From M3007 sp046329435 (lineage in GTDB: Bacteria > Bacteroidota > Bacteroidia > Chitinophagales > Saprospiraceae), in assembly GCA_046329435.1 (NCBI GenBank), contig JAXLUR010000008.1:1-64000 (forward strand): DNA of 64,000 nt, written 5' to 3'. Below the pieces are notes generated by a model, which saw only the letters and a list, made by a program, of their open reading frames with translations, made no database searches and was not told the origin of the DNA. The translations under genes were made by a program, and so were the position numbers. How positions within the stretch are numbered: the first letter of the stretch is position 1; every line of letters begins with the position of its first letter. This document shows positions 44,954 through 52,294 of this stretch, piece after piece.

Positions 44954-45484
44954 GTGAACGAAACCGAACTCATCGAACGGCTTAAAGCCCAGGATCGCGC
45001 CGCACAAAAGTGGTTGTACGACCGCTACTCGCCACTGATGTTCAGTGTGTGCAGGCGATATTTGCGGTCGAGGGAAGACGCAGAAGAAGCGCTGGTGAGC
45101 GGTTTTTTCAAGGTTTTTGACCAAATAGAGCATTTTGCTGCAGCAGGAAGTTTTGAAGGCTGGATACGCAAAATCGTAGTGAACGAGTCGCTGATGAAAC
45201 TTCGCAAAAACAATCTGCTGGTTTTCCCGGGCGACGAAGTGCGCGCGCCCGAGGCCGCCGACGGTTTTTCGATAGAGGCCGAACTGTCGGCCCGCGAAAT
45301 TCTCGAACTGCTGGATACGCTGCCAGCCGGCTACCGCACCATTTTCAACCTGTACGTACTCGAAGGATTCAAACACCAGGAAATTGCCGACATGCTCGGT
45401 ATCAGTATCAATACCAGTAAATCGCAGCTCATTCTGGCCAAGGAAAAATTGAGGCAACTGCTTAAAGCCAAAGGCGTTTTCTGA
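44954..45484 (+). CDS. ECF-type RNA polymerase sigma factor
   Basis: The 176-residue sigma-70 family protein has region 2 (LYDRYSPLMFSVCRRYLRSREDAEEA...FFKVFDQI, in parts) and region 4 (LPAGYRTIFNLYVLEGFKHQEIADMLGIS). There is no region 1 or 3. The GTG at 44954 gives VNETELIERLK; the open frame upstream overlaps lysA and its promoter on the other strand and is not coding. TATCTTTT at 44913 is a weak candidate -7 element. The small membrane protein 46 nt downstream is a candidate anti-sigma factor. Confidence 0.92.
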   Translation: MNETELIERLKAQDRAAQKWLYDRYSPLMFSVCRRYLRSREDAEEALVSGFFKVFDQIEHFAAAGSFEGWIRKIVVNESLMKLRKNNLLVFPGDEVRAPEAADGFSIEAELSAREILELLDTLPAGYRTIFNLYVLEGFKHQEIADMLGISINTSKSQLILAKEKLRQLLKAKGVF

Positions 45485-45530
45485 ACGCGACCCCGACCGC
45501 CAATCGCTATTGCCAACTGCCAAACTGACT

Positions 45531-45761
45531 ATGCCCGATCTTTTTGAATTTTTCAAGGAAAATGAGTCCAAACTGCACGAGCGCCCCTCGGAGCAGGCCT
45601 GGCAAAAGCTGGAACAACGACTCGAAAAGGCCCGCCGCAAACCGCGCGGCCGCCGGCGCGGCATACGTTTTTTGCAACTGGGCACCATCGCGATGATCCT
45701 GATGATCCTCTTGCTGGCTGCTGCCATCGTGTGGTATTATTACAAGCGCGGCGGGCATTGA
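45531..45761 (+). CDS. Small single-pass membrane protein, candidate anti-sigma factor
   Basis: The 76-residue protein has a polar helical N-terminal domain (MPDLFEFFKENESKL...EQAWQKLEQRLEKA), a basic stretch (RRKPRGRRRG) and one helix near the end (about 49-70) followed by YYYKRGGH. A cytoplasmic domain with one membrane helix, directly downstream of an ECF sigma gene, is the usual layout of an anti-sigma factor. It has no zinc motif and is shorter than usual. The role is inferred from position. Confidence 0.6.
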   Translation: MPDLFEFFKENESKLHERPSEQAWQKLEQRLEKARRKPRGRRRGIRFLQLGTIAMILMILLLAAAIVWYYYKRGGH

Positions 45762-45830
45762 CGGGTGCTGACAAAACTTATTACCTTGCGGCCCTGATTC
45801 GTCCAATACAGCTTGCTATCACCCTGATTT

Positions 45831-48050
45831 ATGGCAAAATCCGGCAAACCCAACCCCCGGCCGCAACAGACCCGACCCACACCCAATCCTTCCGCATCTT
45901 CCGCTACCGCCACTCCCGGCCGCGACTGGCTGGCTCGCCCCGAATTCGATTCGGACGAAGGTCTGCGGAAAGTTTTTTACCTGCTGGCCGGTTTTGCCCT
46001 GCTCGTCATGCTCTGGCTGGCGATGGGCTCAGGGGTCAATGCCGACGACAAATACCAGGTGGATTATTCCAACAAACTGGTCAATTATTACGGCACTTTT
46101 GGCAAAGACACCGCTGCCCTGAATATCCCTGACGGCAACATGCACCTCTATGGCGGTTTTTTCGAAATCGTCACCGGCTTTACCAATAAAGCACTGGGAT
46201 TCAAGGACAACGAAGCGGCCTATCACCATGTGCGCCACCTCTGGAGCGCCTTTTTCGGCTGGCTCGCGATCCTCTTTGCCGGCCTGTTTGCCCACCGCAT
46301 CGCCGGCTGGCGGGCCGGCCTGCTTGCCCTGATCATCCTGGTGCTGTCGCCGAGATTTCTGGGCGATTCGCTGATGAATCCCAAGGACATACCGTTTGCG
46401 GCCGGCTACATGATGTCCTTGTATGCCATTGCGGCGGTGTTCGATGGCATGCCGTCGCCAAGACGAAAAGACCTGGCCTTGCTGGTAGCGGGACTGGGCA
46501 TTGCCCTGGCCACACGCGCTGGCGGTTTGCTGGCATACGGCTGGCTGATCATGTTTGGCGGTCTGCATTTTTTGATGAAAAACGGCGGGGCAAAAGCATT
46601 TGCCCATACGAAAGTGCTGAGTAAATACCTTGCAGTCGTGCTGGGGACGGCTGTGGGCGGCTACATTTTGGCCGTGCTCTTCTGGCCCTACGCTTTGCAA
46701 AGCCCGCTTAAAAACCCGTTTGTGGCCCTCTCCAAATTTGCCGAACTGGAAGTTCGCATCCGCGTGCTGTACGAAGGCGCCAACATGATGTCGGACATTA
46801 CGCCCTGGCATTATCCGCTCAAATGGATCCTGTTTACCATCCCGCTGGCGGCGCTGGCCGGCATATTCGGTTCAATCGTGCTCCTGCCCCGCCTGCTGAG
46901 GCGCTACAATCCGCTTTGGGTAAGCATGGCGTTGCTGACCGGCATTTTCCCGATATTCTACATTATTTACAAAAATTCGGTGATCCACGACGGGTGGCGG
47001 CACCTGACCTTCTCCTACCCGCCGCTGGTGGTGGCTGCCGCCCTGTTCTGGAACGAACTGGCGCGCTTTTTTACCGGTAAAAAAGCCATTCAATACGCGG
47101 TTTTCGGCGTTATGGGCCTGCTGCTGGCCGATGCGGCGTTTTTTATCGCGGCCAATCGCCAATTTCCTTACGTGTATTTCAACCCGATTGAAGGCGGCAC
47201 CAAAGGAGCGTATGGCTACTTTGAAACCGATTACTGGGGCATCAGTACGCGTCAGGGGATCGAATGGCTCGAGCAACAGGGAATTTTGCGACCCGATATG
47301 ACCGAACCGGTCGTCATTGCAACCAATATGCATTTCCCCGCAAAACCTTTTTTGAGCAAATACGGCGACAAGGTCAAACTGCGCTACCTCAAGTGGGATC
47401 GCCGTTACGATGAAGCCTGGGACTATGCACTGTATCCCACACGTTTCATCGACGGCTCTGCACTGCAACGCGGCAAATGGCCGCCCGACAATACCATCCA
47501 CGTCATCGAAGCCGGCGGCGCGCCCTTGCTGGCAATCATGAAAGACACCGCTCATTATTGCTTCCAGGGCAACGATGCCTACAAAAAAGGCGATATCCCC
47601 ACTGCAATTGACAGGTTTGAAAAGGAAGTGGCGCTGGTGCCTGACAATGAAATCGCCTGGGGCGCCCTTGCCCAGTCGTACCTGAGTGTTGACAGCCTCG
47701 AAAAGGCCAAAATCGCTGCCGAAAAGGCGCTTGAAATTGCTCCCGACGACACGCAGGGCAACAACGTTATCGGCCTGTACTGGATCAAAAAAGACAATAT
47801 TGCCAAGGCCAATGACCAGTTCAGCCTGGCCGTAAGACGTGACCCGAGCAACGCAGCGGCCTGGTACTACCTGGCCCTCATCGCCCATGATCGCGGCGAT
47901 GCGCAAACGGCGCTCAACCACCTGCAAAAATCGATACGCGCTGCGCCGGCATTCAAACAGGCTTACGAACTGGCCGCCCGTATTTATGAAGAGAATGGCA
48001 ATGCCGCGGCCGCCCAGCAGTACCGGGCGGCGCTGGGAAAAATGAAATGA
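45831..48050 (+). CDS. GT-C glycosyltransferase-like membrane protein with C-terminal TPR domain
   Basis: The 739-residue protein has a Pro/Ser/Thr-rich cytoplasmic N-terminus (1-40) and about ten membrane helices (about 47-460) in the GT39/PMT-like pattern. An acidic NADDKYQVDYSNK stands just after the first helix, where GT-C enzymes hold their catalytic acid. A soluble domain follows (460-575). The C-terminal about 160 residues are four TPR units (for instance GNDAYKKGDIPTAIDRFEKE, EIAWGALAQSYLSVDSLEKAK). It probably moves sugars from a polyprenyl-phosphate donor, with the TPR holding a protein partner. A methyltransferase gene follows after 6 nt. Confidence 0.8.
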   Translation: MAKSGKPNPRPQQTRPTPNPSASSATATPGRDWLARPEFDSDEGLRKVFYLLAGFALLVMLWLAMGSGVNADDKYQVDYSNKLVNYYGTFGKDTAALNIPDGNMHLYGGFFEIVTGFTNKALGFKDNEAAYHHVRHLWSAFFGWLAILFAGLFAHRIAGWRAGLLALIILVLSPRFLGDSLMNPKDIPFAAGYMMSLYAIAAVFDGMPSPRRKDLALLVAGLGIALATRAGGLLAYGWLIMFGGLHFLMKNGGAKAFAHTKVLSKYLAVVLGTAVGGYILAVLFWPYALQSPLKNPFVALSKFAELEVRIRVLYEGANMMSDITPWHYPLKWILFTIPLAALAGIFGSIVLLPRLLRRYNPLWVSMALLTGIFPIFYIIYKNSVIHDGWRHLTFSYPPLVVAAALFWNELARFFTGKKAIQYAVFGVMGLLLADAAFFIAANRQFPYVYFNPIEGGTKGAYGYFETDYWGISTRQGIEWLEQQGILRPDMTEPVVIATNMHFPAKPFLSKYGDKVKLRYLKWDRRYDEAWDYALYPTRFIDGSALQRGKWPPDNTIHVIEAGGAPLLAIMKDTAHYCFQGNDAYKKGDIPTAIDRFEKEVALVPDNEIAWGALAQSYLSVDSLEKAKIAAEKALEIAPDDTQGNNVIGLYWIKKDNIAKANDQFSLAVRRDPSNAAAWYYLALIAHDRGDAQTALNHLQKSIRAAPAFKQAYELAARIYEENGNAAAAQQYRAALGKMK

Positions 48051-48056
48051 CGCTGC

Positions 48057-48878
48057 ATGAACTTCAAGTTTTTATTTCCGACTTTCCGCAACCGGTACAC
48101 TTTCGTCCGGCGTACCCTACGCCGGCTGTCCACGCGTCATCGTTTTGAAACCGCCCTCAACCTGGGCACTGGCGAAGGCGACTACGACCGAATGATTGCC
48201 AGCTATTGCCAGTCGCTGACGGCTTGCGATGTAAATGAAGAAGATATCGAACATGCCCGCGCGCTCAACAAGGGGGTAATGAACCTTCAATACGAACTCA
48301 ACGATGCCCTCAATCTGAGTTATCCGAACGCGTCTTTCGACCTGCTTGTGTCGTGCGAAGTCATCGAACACGTAGGCCGACCCGACCGAATGATCCAGGA
48401 GATCGCACGGGTGATGCGGCCGGGCGGCTGGGTGGTGATGACCTTCCCGAGCCGCGAGTTTCCGGCAACATACGACCCCGTCAACCGCATCTGGCAGCTG
48501 ACCCGTGGCGATGGAAGCCGGGAGTACGCCATTGCCCAGGGAGCCTATGCCTTTGGGCACGAATACCTGATCGGATCGGCAGATTTTAAAAAATGGGTGC
48601 ACGAAGCGGGCCTTGACCTTGTGGAGTTCAGACCCCTGAGCGGCTATCTGGTAGGTTTGCTGGAAATGTACTGGACGGGTATTGCACAGCGTATTTTTAA
48701 AAAAAATGCGCACAATGTGACCACCGACAGCGGCTCAACGCTAACGGTCCGCCCGGCATCTGCAAAAGAGCCGATGCTGGTGTTCTTGACCGATGCGCTG
48801 CTGTGGATCGACCGGCATATTTTCCAATGGGGGCAACGCAGTGTCGGAAAAGGCGTTGTGTTGTGCAAGCCGTTGTAA
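48057..48878 (+). CDS. Class I SAM-dependent methyltransferase
   Basis: The 273-residue protein has motif I (ALNLGTGEGDYDRMI), the acidic strand-2 position (LTACDVNEED) and the post-motif CEVIEHVGRPDRMIQEIARVMRPGG (given as CEVIEH and RVMRPGG), typical of the methyltransferase 11/UbiE-like group. The C-terminal part (about 190-273) is poorly conserved. The 6-nt gap to the glycosyltransferase-like gene suggests one operon, possibly for modifying a glycan or lipid-linked sugar. The substrate is unknown. Confidence 0.88.
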   Translation: MNFKFLFPTFRNRYTFVRRTLRRLSTRHRFETALNLGTGEGDYDRMIASYCQSLTACDVNEEDIEHARALNKGVMNLQYELNDALNLSYPNASFDLLVSCEVIEHVGRPDRMIQEIARVMRPGGWVVMTFPSREFPATYDPVNRIWQLTRGDGSREYAIAQGAYAFGHEYLIGSADFKKWVHEAGLDLVEFRPLSGYLVGLLEMYWTGIAQRIFKKNAHNVTTDSGSTLTVRPASAKEPMLVFLTDALLWIDRHIFQWGQRSVGKGVVLCKPL

Positions 48879-48935
48879 CAAGGTAACAAATGCAATTCTG
48901 GGCGGATGAATGAGAAATAAATCATTTTGAATGCC

Positions 48936-49646
48936 ATGACCCTCCGACTTCCAGAAGTTTATTGCGAGCGCTGCAAGCGTCCGGTTTTGCCGCAGCACAT
49001 CGACAAAGTCAAGAAGATCGCTTTTTGCGATGCTTGCAACTTTACGTTCAGCATACCCAAACGCAGATCAAGTCGCCGCAGAAAGGAAGCGTTTTTACCG
49101 GCAGGCGCGAAAAACATCCGGCTTTCTTTGTTTGAGAAGGAAATGGTGATCGACGTTCGCTGGCGTAAAAACTACCCGATTTCCCGCATCCTGAACATTA
49201 AGCCGCCCGATTCGCTGGAGTCGCAGCATAACCACCGAGAACTCAGCGATAACGACCCGTTGGGTATTTTGATGGGGTATGCCGCCGAGGCTATCTATAC
49301 TGCCCTTCATTATACTTTTGGAGCAATCACCCGAGCGAGCGCCTATTTTTTCAACCGAACCAAGGTAATCGTAACGAAAGATTACCTCCAGATCGAGCAT
49401 CGGCCGCTCGATGTTTTGCCCGGCGCTTTTTTTTCCGCGGCTCAGATCGACCAACTTTCTGTTCGCCCCATCCTGTTGTGGGAAGGCTCAAAACGTACAC
49501 AAGCCTCGCTCTTTGTTCGATTGAAAAACGGCGAGGAATACGATATTTTATGGGATTTGGAGACCAATGTGCTGTTGTACCTGGAGCAGGAAATCGAGCG
49601 CTTGCTGGGTATCGAGGATGTCGGTGTTGACGGGGAAATTATTTGA
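48936..49646 (+). CDS. Zinc-ribbon protein of unknown function
   Basis: The 236-residue protein opens with a four-cysteine zinc ribbon (CERC at residues 10-13 and CDAC near 32-35), then a basic stretch (KRRSSRRRKEAF). The rest is alpha+beta with hydrophobic residues at 110-135 (GILMGYAAEAIYTAL) that could touch a membrane. The end is acidic. I know no family. The ATG at 48936 is preferred over a TTG nine bases earlier. Confidence 0.65.
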   Translation: MTLRLPEVYCERCKRPVLPQHIDKVKKIAFCDACNFTFSIPKRRSSRRRKEAFLPAGAKNIRLSLFEKEMVIDVRWRKNYPISRILNIKPPDSLESQHNHRELSDNDPLGILMGYAAEAIYTALHYTFGAITRASAYFFNRTKVIVTKDYLQIEHRPLDVLPGAFFSAAQIDQLSVRPILLWEGSKRTQASLFVRLKNGEEYDILWDLETNVLLYLEQEIERLLGIEDVGVDGEII

Positions 49647-49681
49647 GAAGGCGCTTCTGTTTCTTGCCTTCCTGAAAAATA

Positions 49682-49689
49682 TATCTTTG
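49682..49689 (+). promoter_or_regulatory. -7 promoter element of the carboxyltransferase gene
   Basis: TATCTTTG, an exact match, 38 nt before the start codon. Confidence 0.5.
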
Positions 49690-49727
49690 CCCCGACCCGG
49701 CCAATCTGCACGTTTTCACCTGTTTTT

Positions 49728-51269
49728 ATGGACCACAAACTCGATCTTCTTCAATCCAAACTCGCCGAAGCCAAACTGGGCGGCGGCCAAAGCCGCATCG
49801 ACGCCCAACACAAAAAAGGCAAATTGTCGGCCCGTGAACGTATCCACTTCCTGCTCGACCCCGATTCCTTTGAAGAGATCGGCGCGCTCGTCTCGCACCG
49901 TTGCACCGATTTCGGCATGGCCGAACAAAGTTTTCTGGGCGACGGCGTCGTGACCGGCTACGGCACGGTCAATGGTCGCCTGGTGTACGTATTTGCCCAG
50001 GATTTCACCGTTTTCGGGGGCTCTTTGTCCGAAACGCACGCTGAAAAAATCTGCAAGGTCATGGATCTGGCCGTCCGCAACGGCGCTCCCATCATCGGCC
50101 TCAACGATTCCGGCGGCGCCCGTATCCAGGAAGGCGTCAACTCGCTTGGCGGCTATGCCGATATTTTTTACCGCAATGTGCAGTCTTCCGGCGTCATTCC
50201 GCAAATCTCCGCGATCATGGGCCCCTGCGCTGGCGGCGCGGTGTACAGCCCGGCCATGACCGATTTCATTGTCATGGTGCAAAACAGTTCCTACATGTTC
50301 GTTACGGGCCCCAACGTGGTCAAAACCGTTACGAACGAGGAAGTGAGCTCGGAAGACCTCGGCGGCGCCTCCGCACATTCCACCAAAAGCGGCGTGACGC
50401 ACCTCGTGGCCTCCAACGACCTCGATTGCATCGCCCAGGTAAAACGTTTGCTCTCGTACCTGCCCCAAAATTGCGAAGACAAGCCGCCAATGCTTCCTTA
50501 CCAACTGGAGGAAGAATTGCGCGAACAACTGAACCGCATCGTGCCCGACAATGCCAGCCAGCCATACGACATCAAAGAGGTGATTGCCGGTATTTGCGAT
50601 GCCGAATCCTTTATGGAGTTACAGGAAAACTACGCGGACAACATCGTGATCGGGTTTGCACGCCTGGCCGGCCGCAGCATTGGTATCGTGGCCAACCAGC
50701 CCATGAGCCTTGCCGGTGTGCTCGACGTGAATTCGTCCAAAAAAGCCGCGCGTTTTGTGCGTTTCTGCGATTGTTTCAACATTCCGCTGCTGGTGCTGGT
50801 CGATGTACCCGGTTTCCTTCCGGGCACCGATCAGGAATGGAATGCCATCATCACCAACGGCGCCAAGTTGCTCTACGCTTTCTCCGAAGCCACGGTGCCG
50901 CGCATCACCGTTATCACCCGAAAGGCCTATGGCGGCGCTTATGATGTGATGAATTCCAAACACATTGGCTCCGATCTCAATTTCGCCTGGCCTTCGGCCG
51001 AAATTGCCGTGATGGGCGCAAAAGGCGCATCTGAAATCATCTTCAAGCGCGAAATCGATGCGGCGCCCGATCCGGCCGCCAAATTGCTGGAAAAAGAAAA
51101 AGAATATGCCGACACCTTCGCCAACCCTTACCGCGCAGCGGCTCGCGGGTTCATCGACGAAGTGATCGAGCCAGCCGAAACCCGCCGCAAACTCATCAAG
51201 GGTTTTGCCATGCTGGAAAACAAGGCTGTCGCTCGTCCGAAGCGCAAGCACGGCAATGTGCCGCTGTAA
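49728..51269 (+). CDS. Acyl-CoA carboxylase carboxyltransferase subunit (propionyl-CoA carboxylase beta type)
   Basis: It transfers the carboxyl group from biotin to an acyl-CoA, usually propionyl-CoA, giving methylmalonyl-CoA. The 513-residue protein has both crotonase-fold halves: the N half with NDSGGARIQEGVNSLGGY and MGPCAGGAVYSPA, and the C half with VDVPGFLPGTDQE, GAKLLYAF and AYGGAYDVM. The end has DEVIEPAETRRKL. The biotin carboxylase and biotin carrier genes are not in the window. Methylmalonyl-CoA decarboxylase alpha is a close relative but usually lies with sodium-pump genes. Confidence 0.93.
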   Translation: MDHKLDLLQSKLAEAKLGGGQSRIDAQHKKGKLSARERIHFLLDPDSFEEIGALVSHRCTDFGMAEQSFLGDGVVTGYGTVNGRLVYVFAQDFTVFGGSLSETHAEKICKVMDLAVRNGAPIIGLNDSGGARIQEGVNSLGGYADIFYRNVQSSGVIPQISAIMGPCAGGAVYSPAMTDFIVMVQNSSYMFVTGPNVVKTVTNEEVSSEDLGGASAHSTKSGVTHLVASNDLDCIAQVKRLLSYLPQNCEDKPPMLPYQLEEELREQLNRIVPDNASQPYDIKEVIAGICDAESFMELQENYADNIVIGFARLAGRSIGIVANQPMSLAGVLDVNSSKKAARFVRFCDCFNIPLLVLVDVPGFLPGTDQEWNAIITNGAKLLYAFSEATVPRITVITRKAYGGAYDVMNSKHIGSDLNFAWPSAEIAVMGAKGASEIIFKREIDAAPDPAAKLLEKEKEYADTFANPYRAAARGFIDEVIEPAETRRKLIKGFAMLENKAVARPKRKHGNVPL

Positions 51270-51291
51270 AAAAGGGAGGAGCTGCCTGGTT

Positions 51292-51332
51292 AAAAAAAGT
51301 TGGGCTTGCCGGTGGTTATCGGCAAGCCCAAC
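51292..51332 (-). terminator. Terminator of the Hc1-like gene
   Basis: A 13-bp stem (51299-51311 with 51320-51332). The T-run exists only on the minus strand, so it serves the Hc1 gene. Confidence 0.85.
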
Positions 51333-51367
51333 GAGTACAAAACACTCAGCCTCAGGGCATATGGCGC

Positions 51368-51550
51368 TTAGGCTTTGCGGGAGTTTTTGGTTTCCAGTAC
51401 GTCTTTGCGCAATTCCTGGGCCAGGTCTTTCAGTTCTTGCATGGCCTTGCGAACGCGGCTGCCAGCTGCGTTGTTGCCACCGTAGAACTTGGACACGTCG
51501 CCGTCAATTTCCGCTACTTTTTGTTTAATGGCTTCAAAAATTTTGCTCAT
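51368..51550 (-). CDS. Histone H1-like (Hc1 family) nucleoid protein
   Basis: The 60-residue protein has the layout of the small Bacteroidota histone H1/Hc1-like proteins: FEAIKQKVAEIDGDVSKFYGG, then AGSRVRKAMQELKDLAQELRKDV, then a basic end (ETKNSRKA). It is helical and charged, without the long Lys/Ala tail of chlamydial Hc1. The role is inferred as DNA binding or nucleoid structure. The same frame stays open upstream to 52288, but that part is antisense to rdgB; the ATG at 51550 with a -7 box before it and a terminator after it defines the gene. Confidence 0.8.
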   Translation of the reverse strand: MSKIFEAIKQKVAEIDGDVSKFYGGNNAAGSRVRKAMQELKDLAQELRKDVLETKNSRKA

Positions 51551-51583
51551 AACTAAATTGGTTAAAGTGAGTGAACGATGAAG

Positions 51584-51612
51584 CAAATGTACAATTAATC
51601 CTAAAAGTGAAA
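51584..51612 (-). promoter_or_regulatory. Promoter of the Hc1-like gene
   Basis: TACATTTG at 51584-51591 (minus strand), exact match, with TTTC 17 nt further upstream as an imperfect -33. Predicted leader about 27 nt. Confidence 0.5.
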
Positions 51613-51628
51613 CTTTTTGTCGTGAATT

Positions 51629-52213
51629 ATGAAAATACTCGTGTTTGCCACCAATAACGCGAACAAGGCTCGTGAGGTGGAGCAAATCCTCGGCGGGCGA
51701 TATCTGATCAAAACCCTGCCCGATATCGGTTGCACCGAAGAAATCGAGGAAACGGAATCCACCCTCGAAGGGAATGCCCTGCTGAAAGCCCGATTTGTGA
51801 AGGACCGATATGGTTTCGACTGCTTTTCTGAAGATACCGGACTGGAGGTGGGGGCGCTCGACGGCGCCCCGGGCGTACATACGGCCCGCTATGCCGGCGA
51901 AGCCAGGGACGCCAACGCCAATACCGCTCTTTTGCTGCGCAACCTCGAAGGCCACGCCGACCGCAGCGCGACGTTTCGGACCGTCATTGCCCTGCTGATC
52001 AATGGCCGGGAAATCCTGTTGGAAGGCGCCTGTCCGGGCAGGATTGCCAACGTCAGGCGCGGCGACAAAGGCTGGGGCTACGACCCCGTATTTATCCCCG
52101 AAGGCTACGACCAGACCTTTGCCGAACTCGGCGATACGGTGAAAAATCAGGTCAGCCATCGGGCCAGGGCTATGGCAAAACTGGTGGACACCTTGCAAAA
52201 CCTGCAACAGTAA
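51629..52213 (+). CDS. rdgB: XTP/dITP diphosphatase (non-canonical purine NTP pyrophosphatase)
   Basis: RdgB removes dITP, XTP and ITP from the nucleotide pool. The 194-residue protein has the HAM1 family motifs FATNNANKAREVEQIL, EETESTLEGNALLKA, SEDTGLEVGALDGAPGVHTARYAG (in parts), GWGYDPVFIPEGY and the SHRARAM end motif. Start ATG at 51629. It faces the Hc1 gene, with about 78 bp between the two starts. Confidence 0.96.
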   Translation: MKILVFATNNANKAREVEQILGGRYLIKTLPDIGCTEEIEETESTLEGNALLKARFVKDRYGFDCFSEDTGLEVGALDGAPGVHTARYAGEARDANANTALLLRNLEGHADRSATFRTVIALLINGREILLEGACPGRIANVRRGDKGWGYDPVFIPEGYDQTFAELGDTVKNQVSHRARAMAKLVDTLQNLQQ

Positions 52214-52219
52214 ACCCGG

Positions 52220-52264
52220 AAAAAAAGAGGGCAGTTGCGACGAATAGAGGCGCAACTGCCCTCT
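52220..52264. terminator. Terminator between convergent rdgB and lepB
   Basis: A 14-bp stem (52226-52239 with 52251-52264). The A-run in front gives a T-run on the minus strand; the plus side has only a short T-tract, so it mainly serves lepB. Confidence 0.8.
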
Positions 52265-52294
52265 CCTGTTCACGGCATTGGCCTTCAAATCCGA

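Noticed and set aside
51551..52288. Upstream extension of the Hc1 frame to 306 codons
   Set aside because: It is antisense to rdgB; the promoter at 51584 and family length favour the 60-residue protein.
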